This document shows, piece after piece, positions 34,098-43,447 of a stretch of DNA of 64,000 nucleotides; positions within the stretch are counted from its first letter, which is position 1, and each line of letters starts with the position of its first letter. A program made the translations under genes and the position numbers. The notes beneath the pieces are model-generated. The model was not told the origin of the DNA. It did not search any database and was given only the letters and a program-made list of their open reading frames with translations. Source of the stretch: Phycisphaerales bacterium. GTDB lineage: Bacteria; Planctomycetota; Phycisphaerae; Tepidisphaerales; Tepidisphaeraceae. The stretch lies in contig JADLCB010000008.1 in NCBI GenBank assembly GCA_020847375.1, positions 25,127 to 89,126 on the forward strand, read 5' to 3'.

Positions 34098-37000
34098 TTA
34101 ATCATCACGCGATGAACCTCGGAGCTTTTGCTGCTTTGACTGACGCGCCCGCAACTGGCGCACGCGCCGATCCGTGTCTAGAACCGAAACCTCCTGCTCC
34201 TTCATCAACTGAGCCGCCACGGCGAGATTCTCCAACGACTTGTCAATATCATCATTTATATATTCATAGTAATCCGCACGTTGAACATACAGGGCGTAGT
34301 CTTTCGGCTCCTTCTCAATCGCCACGTCCAAATCGGCAAGAGCACGATCAAACTGCATCATGTGCGCGTACTCGCCCGCTCGCAGAGCATATACACGCGC
34401 GGAGTTCTCGCCATTCGTGATGGCGTAGGTATACAGGTCGATCGCATCTCGATAATTGCCGAACTCACCCTCCAACTGAGCGAGCAACATGGAAAACGAG
34501 CCGGTAAATTCAGGTTTAAGCTTGATCATTTCGCGATAATCGGATTCAGCACCTTGCTTATCTCCCAACACCCAGCGCGCATCGCCTCGTGCCGGCAGAA
34601 CCTGATCACGACGCGCACCACGCTCCATGAGCCGGCTGGCCATCGCTTCAAGATAGGCCGCTTCCAACACGGATAGTTTCCCTTCCTTGTGTGCGATGGT
34701 TTTCCACTGCGTCTGGTAGACTGCATATATAGACGCGAAATCCGGCGTAGGGCCTTCCAATTGGTCGCGTTCAATCGCCGCAGATCGTTGCAGACCCGTG
34801 AGCTTTTGAACATCCCCACCCCGCGCTGCCACGTTGTACGCCAGCATCGCCTGGACTTTATCCTTCTCAGACAGATAGCGGCCCAGCTCATAATACGCCG
34901 CCGCATTACGGGCAGGATCCTTCGCAGCGGATTCCAGCCACTCCATCACTTTCTTATCCTCTGCGCCTGCTTCAACCGCACGTTCAAAGCCGATCAAAGC
35001 GGTCGAAGCACGCCGGTTCGCTCTGCTCTGAAGTTTCCCCCACAGCACTTCCGCTTCGTCTGTTTCGCCGGAGCTTACCAACTGGCGATAGCGTGCGGCC
35101 ACCTCATCAAGGAATGAATCACGCCAGAAGCCAAACTCGCCCCAGATCAGCGTCCGGTAGATCCAGTACTCGGTTGTATCATTAGGGTAGTCGCTCCAAT
35201 CAATCAAAATATCCAGTATCTGCGACCACTCGCCAAAGCGCACCTGCACCAGCACCTGATCCAGGGGCATATAGGGGTCTGAACCCTGGGCAGAACGCTT
35301 GATGGTGGTCATTTGGCTGTACTGCTTGATGCGTGAAAGCGCAAGCTCTACTCTGCGATGCGCATACTTAGGTTCGCCGTGGCGCAGGCTGTTAGCTTGT
35401 GCCCACGCATCGACCGCCAATGCCAAAATCGTGTCTTGTGCCGCATCGGCATAGGATCCTTTGAGCAGTTGAAAGGTGGCACGCTCCAGCAGCAGATCAG
35501 GTGCAGGGTGGAAGTTTTCTATCACATAAGTGTAGCGCGGGATAATCTGATGCCACTTGTGATTCTCCTGGAGCCGACGAATGCCCAGGTTCTTCATAAC
35601 CTCCTTTGCGGCATCGTTCTTGCGGCGCGCTTCCGGCCAGTAAGCATTGGTAACCGGCACGTCAAGGTCTTCATCCGGCCGGGGCCAAATGCGCCAGGGG
35701 ATGATTGCAGAGGAGTTCAGGGTTGGATCGTTCGGGTCCAGATCGGCGATGCGCTCCCGGGTCAGCTCAATCACCCTGGTACGCAGCGCTGCGTCGGCAG
35801 GATTCTGTACATAAGCCGAGACCGCTTGTTCAAGAGGGATGATTGGGCGCGCATCGGCCAGCGGCTGATAAAACTCAGCCAGCGCATCCTTAACAGGCTC
35901 AGCGAAGTCGCTATATTTTCTGGGTAATTGCCAGGAGAGCTTATGTTCATCCTCCTTGGATGGATACATAAACCGCTCCAGCATCCATCCATCTCGCGCC
36001 AATGACAAGGCCGCATCGATGGATCGGCCGGCGATGCGCTGAATAATTTGATTCGCCAACTCTAACGCTTCTTTGGCCTCAGCGCTCGGCGGTGCTTTTT
36101 GTGCTGCCTTTTTAAGCGCAACGGCGCGCTTCAGGCGTTCTGTAGTACCTATTTTCCCACCGGAGTTTTCAGCTAGACTCACGCCACGGGCATGCACTTT
36201 GAGATAATACGGCGTTATCTGGGCAAGCAGTTGGTCTCGGATTGCAGTTTCGGCAATCGCCCTGGCACGCCCTTCGGCAGCGCCCAGCAAATAAACCGCT
36301 GCATCATACTTAAAGTCTGCTTCATCTTTAGCCAGTTCCGCATCGATATCTTTCAAGTTGCCCTGAACAAATGCCTGGCCTTGCGCCGTAACTATTTCAC
36401 CTTTTTTCCCGGCCAGTTTCTTATCAATCTTAACGAACTGCTCATCGACGTACTTGCGCGCCTGTGCCTGATTTTCATCGTTCGTGGCATTATTGATGCG
36501 CCGACGTATATCCTCGACGGCCTGGGCCAGCGCGGCCAGGTCGCTGTCTGCTTTATCCAGCGCCAGTGCATAACCTACGGCGGGCTGTAAAGTCCAGATC
36601 CGGTCAATCGCGGCCTTATAGTGGGTTGCAGCCTGGGCAAATTGATTTTGCTGCGACAGGATACTGGCAAAGCTCACATGGGCCGTAGCCAAGGCGTAGG
36701 GTGGACTGCCGGGATTGTCGATGATCCGGGTATAAGCCCGAGCGGCCTGCTCCAGTTTTTTGTCCTGCGCGTACAGATCGCCAGACGCTTGCAGCAGCGA
36801 CCAGGCATCGGGATGCGCTGCAAGCGCTTTGTCGATGGCTACGCGCGCATCCGAGGACTGGTTTGCGCGCACTTGAATAATCGCCAAGGTCGCCGTTGCC
36901 AGCGGATGATCGGGGTGCTCCTTGAGTACGACCTCCAACTGACTCTGCGCAGTCTGGACATCACCTCGTATTATTCTGGCCCGCGCATCGGCTACCTTCA

Positions 37001-37226
37001 CGTCCGGGTTCTTATAGTGATCCTTCCATAAGAGTTGCACGACAACGGCGGCACGCCCATAGTTGCCTTCGTATACATATGTTTCAAACTGTTCCAGTCT
37101 TTTGCCAATCAGTGCTTCATCGTCCGCTTTCTGGTCAGCCAGCGTCAATGCACCGGACAATAACAGGACGCTGACAAACAGCAGCGCACGCCATGGATGG
37201 TTGCATGTCATGTGAGATCGTCTCAT
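34098..37226 (-). CDS. Large secreted tetratricopeptide-repeat protein
   Basis: A 1042-residue protein with a signal peptide (WRALLFVSVLLLSGALTLA). The first 200 residues are clear TPRs (YVYEGNYGRAAVVVQLLWKD; RGDVQTAQSQLEVVLKEHPD; DARVAIDKALAAHPDAWSLL; QAARAYTRIID). A helical middle follows, and TPRs return at the C-terminus (YRDAIDLYTYAITNGENSA; FDRALADLDVAIEKEPKDY). The tail is basic. The protein is probably periplasmic, with a scaffold role. The start is one of several (TTG 37229, ATG 37226, ATG 37211); 37226 gives a positive N-terminus before the signal core. No operon partner is evident. Confidence 0.85.
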   Translation of the reverse strand: MRRSHMTCNHPWRALLFVSVLLLSGALTLADQKADDEALIGKRLEQFETYVYEGNYGRAAVVVQLLWKDHYKNPDVKVADARARIIRGDVQTAQSQLEVVLKEHPDHPLATATLAIIQVRANQSSDARVAIDKALAAHPDAWSLLQASGDLYAQDKKLEQAARAYTRIIDNPGSPPYALATAHVSFASILSQQNQFAQAATHYKAAIDRIWTLQPAVGYALALDKADSDLAALAQAVEDIRRRINNATNDENQAQARKYVDEQFVKIDKKLAGKKGEIVTAQGQAFVQGNLKDIDAELAKDEADFKYDAAVYLLGAAEGRARAIAETAIRDQLLAQITPYYLKVHARGVSLAENSGGKIGTTERLKRAVALKKAAQKAPPSAEAKEALELANQIIQRIAGRSIDAALSLARDGWMLERFMYPSKEDEHKLSWQLPRKYSDFAEPVKDALAEFYQPLADARPIIPLEQAVSAYVQNPADAALRTRVIELTRERIADLDPNDPTLNSSAIIPWRIWPRPDEDLDVPVTNAYWPEARRKNDAAKEVMKNLGIRRLQENHKWHQIIPRYTYVIENFHPAPDLLLERATFQLLKGSYADAAQDTILALAVDAWAQANSLRHGEPKYAHRRVELALSRIKQYSQMTTIKRSAQGSDPYMPLDQVLVQVRFGEWSQILDILIDWSDYPNDTTEYWIYRTLIWGEFGFWRDSFLDEVAARYRQLVSSGETDEAEVLWGKLQSRANRRASTALIGFERAVEAGAEDKKVMEWLESAAKDPARNAAAYYELGRYLSEKDKVQAMLAYNVAARGGDVQKLTGLQRSAAIERDQLEGPTPDFASIYAVYQTQWKTIAHKEGKLSVLEAAYLEAMASRLMERGARRDQVLPARGDARWVLGDKQGAESDYREMIKLKPEFTGSFSMLLAQLEGEFGNYRDAIDLYTYAITNGENSARVYALRAGEYAHMMQFDRALADLDVAIEKEPKDYALYVQRADYYEYINDDIDKSLENLAVAAQLMKEQEVSVLDTDRRVRQLRARQSKQQKLRGSSRDD

Positions 37227-37695
37227 CAAATCAGATTAAAACTGCACTATCTGCCTATTGACCCTATCGGCAAGACACTCATTTATCTTTGCCTAAACAA
37301 CGTTGTGCCAAAAGTGCCTCAAACGCGCAGCGCAACCTCGACGTGGAAAGGATGGCGTTGCCCGGAAAGATAATCCCCAACCCATCCAAATCCTCCTCAC
37401 GCACTGCGGGGAAAATTATTTTTTGTCATCATTTGCCCATAAGCACCGTTTAATAGGGTGAACGCGCGATTTTACGGAGACTCGTTACCGAAGGCCCATT
37501 GCAGGCCCGTGCGTCGCGGCTTGGGGGGGCAGTAAATTGTCGTCAGCTCAAAAACGATTACCCCGAAACACCTGAAAGACTGTAGCATTGTTGTGGGAAT
37601 ATACTGGGGGGATGGGGACGGCTTATGGTTACATCATTTGACGCAAGCTCAGGGTGTTCCTGAGTGTCTCAGAACCTACGCTTACGGGAGCACAT
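37227..37695. other. Intergenic region, nothing identified
   Basis: About 470 bases between divergently oriented genes. No gene, RNA or clear repeat is visible; G-rich patches occur at about 37527 and 37605. It presumably carries promoters for both sides. Confidence 0.5.
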
Positions 37696-38010
37696 ATGGA
37701 GTCGCCAAAAATTCAAGCAGCGCATTCTGGTATCCGTGACTGGCCGGCCATAAGGGCTGGTACTCGTTTGCGCATTATATGGATAATCTTTTTCTTGATC
37801 GGCATTCTGGCCATGCTGGAGGGCATTGCCGTTTTTGTGGCCCTTCCATTTTATTTCCCATCCCATGGCATGGCGGAGCTTTGGATCTACGCAGCAGACG
37901 CACTTACCCATTTCTATATCGGAGTGGCAATGGTTCTCTTTGGATTTGTATTGCGGGTGTGCAGCAGCCTGGTCCTGAGGAATCACATTCGATATGCCCA
38001 GGCTCCCTGA
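37696..38010 (+). CDS. Small membrane protein (104 aa), function unknown
   Basis: Two strong membrane helices (IIWIIFFLIGILAMLEGIAV and FYIGVAMVLFGFVLRVCSSL) separated by a short loop with FPSHGMAELWIYAADAL. The ATG at 37696 has GGGAG at 5-nt spacing. An upstream extension of the frame to 37654 is less likely. No family recognised. Confidence 0.7.
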   Translation: MESPKIQAAHSGIRDWPAIRAGTRLRIIWIIFFLIGILAMLEGIAVFVALPFYFPSHGMAELWIYAADALTHFYIGVAMVLFGFVLRVCSSLVLRNHIRYAQAP

Positions 38011-38109
38011 AATACCAGCGCCGCCACTTTATTATTGTTAAAACTGGACATTCGACTAAACAACGTGCGTTAATCCCACTATCATTGGCTGAAACGAAAG
38101 GATTTCACC

Positions 38110-39327
38110 ATGATCAGCCGTTTTACCCTGATGTTGGCCATTTCCAGCAGCCTTGTCGGTATGACTCTTTCTCCCGCTCTGGCGGGGACACTCGCTTCGA
38201 CTCAGACCACCCTCAATGACAAAACCACCCTGGCGATTGCCCATGCCCAGGCGGTGGCCGACAAGGGCATTGAATATCTGCGCAGCAAGCAGTTGCCCGA
38301 CGGCGGCTGGCACGGCGAAAAGGAACCCCCCGCCTTCACCGCGCTGGTTCTGCGCGCCCTGGTGGGCGATGCCCGATTCACGGCGGACACCGATTTCATC
38401 AAAAAAGGTTATGATCGTCTGTTGCAATATCAGGTTCCCGAAGGCGGCATTTACCGCGATGCCCTGGCGACCTACCAGACCGCCATTTCCATCAACGCCT
38501 TGGCTGCTGCGCACAAACCTGAATATCAGCCGAATATCGACAAGGCCGTCGATTATCTCAAAAGTCTGCAATGGGGCGTGCGCGTTGTCGAAGGGCCTAA
38601 GGGTGAAAAAGTGATCGATGCGACCAGCCCTTGGTACGGCGGTTGGGGTTATGGCCGGGGCGGACGGCCTGATTTATCCAACACGCAGATGGTGGTTGAA
38701 GCGCTCAGTGATGCCGGCGTGCCGCAGGATGATCCCGCCTACGCCGCAGCGGTGACATTCGTTTCACGCCTGCAAAATAATTCTGAAACCAACGATCAAC
38801 CCTGGGCGGGCAACGATGGCGGATTCATTTACAGCCCCGGCGCTGACAGCCGCGGTGAAAGCGCTGCTGGGGAGTATACCGGCCCTGACGGTCGCCGTAT
38901 GCTGCGCAGCTACGGTTCGATGACTTACGCCGGACTTAAAAGCATGATCCACGCGGGGCTGACCCAGGATGATCCGCGCGTCAAAGCCGCGTGGGACTGG
39001 ATTACCAGCAACTGGACGCTGCGCGAAAATCCCGGCATGCGCCTGTTCGATCCCGAACATCCCGATTCCGGTCTGTACTACTATCAACTGACGCTGGCAC
39101 TGGCGATGCACGCTTACGCCCAGCCTGTTTTTCAGATTCCCGATGGTCAGAATATCGATTGGCGGCTTGCCCTGATCGACAACATCGCACACCTGCAGCA
39201 GGCGGATGGTTCGTGGGTGGGCAGCAAACGCTGGATGGAAGGCAACACTGTGCTGGTCACCAGTTACATGGTGCAGGCGCTACACGAAGCGCAGGATGAT
39301 CTGCGCCAGCATCCACTGGCGGATTAA
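38110..39327 (+). CDS. Secreted prenyltransferase/squalene-oxidase-repeat protein
   Basis: 405 residues with a signal peptide (MISRFTLMLAISSSLVGM to ALAG). The mature part has the alpha-toroid repeats of terpene cyclases: GIEYLRSKQLPDGGWHGEKE, YDRLLQYQVPEGGIYRD, VDYLKSLQWG, NTQMVVEALSDAGVP, GGFIYSPG, SMTYAGLKSMIHAGL, LIDNIAHLQQADGSWVG. It lacks an obvious DXDD cyclase motif, so it is unlikely to be a real terpene cyclase. Such secreted proteins are common in planctomycetes and their role is unknown. AAGGA precedes the ATG. Confidence 0.85.
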   Translation: MISRFTLMLAISSSLVGMTLSPALAGTLASTQTTLNDKTTLAIAHAQAVADKGIEYLRSKQLPDGGWHGEKEPPAFTALVLRALVGDARFTADTDFIKKGYDRLLQYQVPEGGIYRDALATYQTAISINALAAAHKPEYQPNIDKAVDYLKSLQWGVRVVEGPKGEKVIDATSPWYGGWGYGRGGRPDLSNTQMVVEALSDAGVPQDDPAYAAAVTFVSRLQNNSETNDQPWAGNDGGFIYSPGADSRGESAAGEYTGPDGRRMLRSYGSMTYAGLKSMIHAGLTQDDPRVKAAWDWITSNWTLRENPGMRLFDPEHPDSGLYYYQLTLALAMHAYAQPVFQIPDGQNIDWRLALIDNIAHLQQADGSWVGSKRWMEGNTVLVTSYMVQALHEAQDDLRQHPLAD

Positions 39328-39381
39328 ACCAGATTGAACTTCGCGTCATGGGCTGGTGCAAACAGCGCATCTGGCAGGGCT

Positions 39382-40443
39382 TCAGCTTTCCGGTTCCTGA
39401 TAGTGCGGTGCTGTTGCTTGTTGCACCCGCCCCTGCAGGCTAGCCAGAATGCGCTGTACGTGAATGTGGCAGTTTTCCAGAAATACCTGGAAGCTCTGCT
39501 GCGTGCCGCCCGTGGCAGTACCCGCAACATAAACACCCGGCACATTGGTCTGCATCGTCTGTTCATCGAACTGGGGTTGTTGATCCACCCCGTGCAGATT
39601 GACCCCAACCTTGCGACACAGCGACATGTCCGCTTCATAGCCGATCAATGAAAGAACATGATCGGCGGGCACTTTGACCGTCTGTTGATCCAGCCGTTCC
39701 AGCTTTTCATTCACCTTCGCCAGCTCGACATATTCCGGCGTAATCTGCACGGGAACGGTATCGAACCAGCAGGCGATCTCCCTCTTGGCAATCAGGCTGT
39801 TGATCTCCGGCAGCAACCAGTACTTGATCCGCTGGTCATCGAAGCTGGATCGGCGATAACTCAGCGCCACCTGGGCGCGGGTATGATGCAGACGCAGCGC
39901 CGCCTCCACGGCTGAATTGCGCCCGCCAATGATCACGACCCTGCGGCGAAAATAGACGTGCGGTTCATGAAAATACGCACTGACATGCGGCAGGTCTTCC
40001 CCGGGTATGCCCAGCCGGCGCGGATGGGCCGTACCACCGGTAGCCAGAATGATACGCTTGGCGCGCCACATGCGCCGGGTCTGGTTCGGATGGGTCGTCA
40101 GAACAAATCCATCATTGGCGGTTTGAATATCGCCCACCGGTTCGTAGGTATTGATCGCCAGATCATGCAGCAGGACAACCGTGCGCAGATAACGCAAATA
40201 ATCCTCGCGCGTCGCCTTGCCCTGGTCCAGCGTCTGCAGGGGTACGCCGGCAATGGCAATACGTTGCGGTGAGGAGAAAAAGTGCGTGGCGGGCGGAAAC
40301 CACTGGATGGTTGCGCCGATCTGACCGGCGTCGAAGTGGCGATAATCAATCCCAGCCTGCTTCAGCGCCACCGCCATCTCAATGCCGATCGGCCCGGCAC
40401 CTATCAAGGCAACATCCATCTGCTGATCCATAATTTCGATCAT
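39382..40443 (-). CDS. YpdA-type FAD-dependent pyridine nucleotide-disulfide oxidoreductase
   Basis: 353 residues. FAD motif VALIGAGPIGIEMAVALKQAG at the N-terminus, then FPPATHFFSSPQRIAIAGVP, RIILATGGTAHPRRLGIPGE and an NADPH-binding VVIIGGRNSAVEAALRLH. It ends NVPGVYVAGTATGG. There is no CxxC redox pair, which fits the YpdA/Bdr group that reduces bacillithiol disulfide rather than thioredoxin reductase. Whether this bacterium makes bacillithiol is not known from the window. I take the ATG at 40443; 40431 is a fair alternative. It is divergent from psd. Confidence 0.8.
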   Translation of the reverse strand: MIEIMDQQMDVALIGAGPIGIEMAVALKQAGIDYRHFDAGQIGATIQWFPPATHFFSSPQRIAIAGVPLQTLDQGKATREDYLRYLRTVVLLHDLAINTYEPVGDIQTANDGFVLTTHPNQTRRMWRAKRIILATGGTAHPRRLGIPGEDLPHVSAYFHEPHVYFRRRVVIIGGRNSAVEAALRLHHTRAQVALSYRRSSFDDQRIKYWLLPEINSLIAKREIACWFDTVPVQITPEYVELAKVNEKLERLDQQTVKVPADHVLSLIGYEADMSLCRKVGVNLHGVDQQPQFDEQTMQTNVPGVYVAGTATGGTQQSFQVFLENCHIHVQRILASLQGRVQQATAPHYQEPES

Positions 40444-40624
40444 ACACAAATCGCCCCCGCTGGTAAGGAATAAGGCTCTGGTTTCAGATTTTTCATCATT
40501 TTCCAACTGAATCTGTTATCTTTGGTTGGCTGTTTGTCGATTCGCCGCCCGCCATCAAACTGCTGGCGGACTTGGCCACTTTCACGCCATTGACATAATT
40601 TTCTTCGGCTTCTACGGTTGCATT

Positions 40625-41377
40625 ATGTTTCATCTGACCCGACATGGCTGGCGCGAAATGCTGATCGGTTCGATTGTGCTGATCGGTGTGGGGATATTCC
40701 TGGGCTGGGCGACCAATCTCTGGTGGATCGGTCTGATCGTACTGCCGGTTCTGGTCTGGTTATTCGCCTTTTTCCGCGACCCGCACCGTGTGGTTCCCAC
40801 CCAGCCCAATGTCATGGTCAGCCCAGCCGATGGCGTGGTGTCGGATATCACCCAGATTCCGTATCACGAGCTTCTGGGCGGTTCATGTGTCCGCGTTGGT
40901 ATTTTCCTCTCGGTTTTCAATGTCCATCTCAACCGCGCCCCGTGTGACGCAAAGGTTCTCGATCTGCGCTATGTCAAAGGTCGATTCATCAACGCCATGA
41001 AGCATGACGATGCCTCCAGCCAGAACGAAAGCAACACCATCGTGCTGGGGCAACCCGATCAGCCCAACCCCCGACCCATTGCCGTCGTCAAGCAGATTGT
41101 GGGACTGATCGCCCGGCGAATCATCTGTGATTGTCAGATTGATCAAGACCTGCAGCGCGGCCAGCGCATCGGCATGATCAAATTCGGCAGCCGGACAGAG
41201 CTGTACATCCCCACCTGGCTCCAACCGCGAATCAAGGTGCAGATCGGTCAGAAGGTGCGCGGCGCCAGCGACATCATCGCCTGGATCGATCCCGCCACTG
41301 GCCCGGACAAAATCGATGCTGATATCGCAGCACCGCAGCAATCATACTGGCCATCGGAATCGGAGGTAACGACATGA
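40625..41377 (+). CDS. psd: Phosphatidylserine decarboxylase, short type
   Basis: Makes phosphatidylethanolamine from phosphatidylserine. The 250-residue form has membrane helices at the N-terminus (MLIGSIVLIGVGIFLGWA), the ADGVVSDI and FLSVFNVHLNRAP motifs, and the self-cleavage site in IGMIKFGSRTEL, where the Ser becomes the pyruvoyl group. This is the compact type found in archaea and many bacteria. The ATG at 40625 has no strong ribosome binding site. Its TGA overlaps the pssA ATG. Confidence 0.93.
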   Translation: MFHLTRHGWREMLIGSIVLIGVGIFLGWATNLWWIGLIVLPVLVWLFAFFRDPHRVVPTQPNVMVSPADGVVSDITQIPYHELLGGSCVRVGIFLSVFNVHLNRAPCDAKVLDLRYVKGRFINAMKHDDASSQNESNTIVLGQPDQPNPRPIAVVKQIVGLIARRIICDCQIDQDLQRGQRIGMIKFGSRTELYIPTWLQPRIKVQIGQKVRGASDIIAWIDPATGPDKIDADIAAPQQSYWPSESEVTT

Positions 41378-42339
41378 GTGATTTCGATGACCCGACCGCC
41401 CCGCCAGACGCCGAGACTGAATTGTCGGCTGCGCTTGACTCCGATAGCGTTACACCGGCGCGCCCGGTACGCCTGCCGCTGCGCCAGCGCGGCCGATCCG
41501 TAGCCATGCGGTCGGTACAGTTTCTTCCCAGCCTCGCTACATTGGGCAACGCCATCTGCGGTTTTGGGGCAATTTATGTTGCCAGTTTTCAACCCAGCGA
41601 CATCAGTCAGCAAGACCCATGGGCGTTGGCGTTGGGACAACACAAATACATCACCGCCGTTTACCTGATTTTTCTGGCGATGCTCTTCGATGCCATCGAT
41701 GGCCGATTGGCGCGATTCGCCCGCCACACCACCGATTTCGGCGGCCAGCTCGACAGTCTGGCGGATATTGTCAGCTTTGGTGTTGCACCGGCGTATCTGG
41801 CGCTGCAGGTCTTGAAATATGGCCTGATCCTCCAATGGCAACCTCCGTTTATCGTCTCGCGATTGATCTGGGCGATTGGCGCACTGTATGTCAGTTGCGC
41901 CGCAATTCGCTTGGCGCGATTCAATACCATCAACCAGCACGGCGAGCAGCACCACCTCGTTTTTCATGGCCTGCCTTCACCCGGCGCTGGCGGCACGGTT
42001 GTCGCTTTCATTCTGATGCAGCAGGATCTTCAGCTCAGTGGGTTCAACCTGCTGTCGAACCTCTGCCTGTATCTCCTGCCGTTGATCGTACTTGGTTTTG
42101 GCCTTCTGATGGTCAGCAACATCCCCTACCCACACCTGATCAATCGTTATCTGCGCGGGCGCAAAAGTTTGGCCCGGCTGGTAATCGCTGTAGCCATCGT
42201 GCTGCTGCTGGTCGTCGCCCACCAGTATGTCATTGCGCTGGGCACGCTCGTCTACGCGCTGAGCGGGCCGGGCCTGTGGATACGCAATCGCCACACGCCC
42301 AAAGACCAGCAACCCGTTGATACCGGTATCAATGTCTGA
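41374..42339 (+). CDS. pssA: CDP-diacylglycerol-serine O-phosphatidyltransferase
   Basis: Makes phosphatidylserine, the substrate of the enzyme encoded just upstream. The CDP-alcohol phosphotransferase motif reads DAIDGRLARFARHTTDFGGQ then LDSLAD, with all four catalytic Asp positions. About eight membrane helices follow a hydrophilic N-terminal extension of about 45 residues rich in Asp and Ala. GGAGG precedes the ATG, which overlaps the psd stop (ATGA). Together psd-pssA is a phosphatidylethanolamine operon. Confidence 0.95.
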   Translation: MSDFDDPTAPPDAETELSAALDSDSVTPARPVRLPLRQRGRSVAMRSVQFLPSLATLGNAICGFGAIYVASFQPSDISQQDPWALALGQHKYITAVYLIFLAMLFDAIDGRLARFARHTTDFGGQLDSLADIVSFGVAPAYLALQVLKYGLILQWQPPFIVSRLIWAIGALYVSCAAIRLARFNTINQHGEQHHLVFHGLPSPGAGGTVVAFILMQQDLQLSGFNLLSNLCLYLLPLIVLGFGLLMVSNIPYPHLINRYLRGRKSLARLVIAVAIVLLLVVAHQYVIALGTLVYALSGPGLWIRNRHTPKDQQPVDTGINV

Positions 42340-42354
42340 AACGGTTCGCCCTAT

Positions 42355-43356
42355 TTACGATTTTGATCGTTTGGACAGGTTTTCAGCGACAATCGCCGCA
42401 TTGCGTTTGAGCATCGGCAGCTTGACGCGCTTCATCGCACTATGGCGCAGGTTCCGCCGGTAGTCTTCATCCGTCCAGTTCAGAACTTCATCCGTCGCCA
42501 GTGTCCCGGTCGCAAAACGAGGCTGGAACGCTGGCTCGGTGGTGTCAGGCGCCCGCATGTTATACGGGCAGACTTCCTGGCAGATATCGCAGCCGTACAA
42601 CCAATCGCCAATGGCTGATTTCAATTCCTGCGGTACTTCATCACGATGTTCAATGGTCAGATAGGTAATACATCGGCGGGCATCGAGCTGATACGGCGCA
42701 ATAATCGCACCGGTTGGACAGGCATCGATGCAGCGTGTGCAACTGCCGCAACGATCAATCGCTGGTTCATCGACCGGCAGATCAAGATTCGTCACCACCA
42801 CGCCCAGAAGCAGCCATGAGCCCAACTTCGGATTTATCGTCAGCGTGTTCTTCCCCTGCCAGCCAATACCCGATCGGGCAGCGTGCGATTTTTCCATGAT
42901 CGGGGCGGTATCCACCCCCACCCGCGTTTCAGCACCATTGACATTCTGACGGATCCAGTCCGCCAATTGGTACAATTTTTTCTTGACGACCTCGTGATAA
43001 TCCTGGCCCAGCGCATGCCGCGATATCTTGCCCCGATACTGGCCTTGAGGCCCCGTCGGTTTGTCCTGCTCCGATTCCAGTGGCTGCAGCTTGGTATGAT
43101 AATTGATCGCCAGACAGATCAGGCTCCGCGCTGACGCCATATAGACGCGCGGATCGATCCGTTTTTCCACCCCGTCCGCCAGCCACTGCATCATCCCCTG
43201 CTTACCATCGTGCAACCATTGCCGCAGATAATCGGCGCGTGGTGAGGGCGTCGCCGGGGCGATACCCACCAGATCAAACCCAAGATGGCGCGCCTGCTGG
43301 CGAATCGCCAGCGCGACAATCGCAGCAGGTGTATCAGCGTCGTAGAGAGTGCTCAT
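42355..43356 (-). CDS. queG: Epoxyqueuosine reductase QueG
   Basis: Last step of queuosine synthesis in tRNA: a cobalamin and iron-sulfur enzyme that removes the epoxide. The 333 residues include RARSLICLAINYH-like N-terminal cobalamin-binding sequence (ASARSLICLAINYHTK), GVDTAPIMEKSHAARSGIGW, and two [4Fe-4S] clusters (CGSCTRCIDACPT; CDICQEVCPYN). A C-terminal HEAT-like part is short. The ATG at 43356 is chosen; an upstream extension of the frame has no similarity. It is convergent with pssA. Confidence 0.95.
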   Translation of the reverse strand: MSTLYDADTPAAIVALAIRQQARHLGFDLVGIAPATPSPRADYLRQWLHDGKQGMMQWLADGVEKRIDPRVYMASARSLICLAINYHTKLQPLESEQDKPTGPQGQYRGKISRHALGQDYHEVVKKKLYQLADWIRQNVNGAETRVGVDTAPIMEKSHAARSGIGWQGKNTLTINPKLGSWLLLGVVVTNLDLPVDEPAIDRCGSCTRCIDACPTGAIIAPYQLDARRCITYLTIEHRDEVPQELKSAIGDWLYGCDICQEVCPYNMRAPDTTEPAFQPRFATGTLATDEVLNWTDEDYRRNLRHSAMKRVKLPMLKRNAAIVAENLSKRSKS

Positions 43357-43447
43357 GATCAAATCACAATGGCGATTATAGGCCAGGCGCGGGGCGTTTT
43401 CAGTCCAACATTCACGGGTTGGCACCGCAGTGCAGTTGCCAAATAAA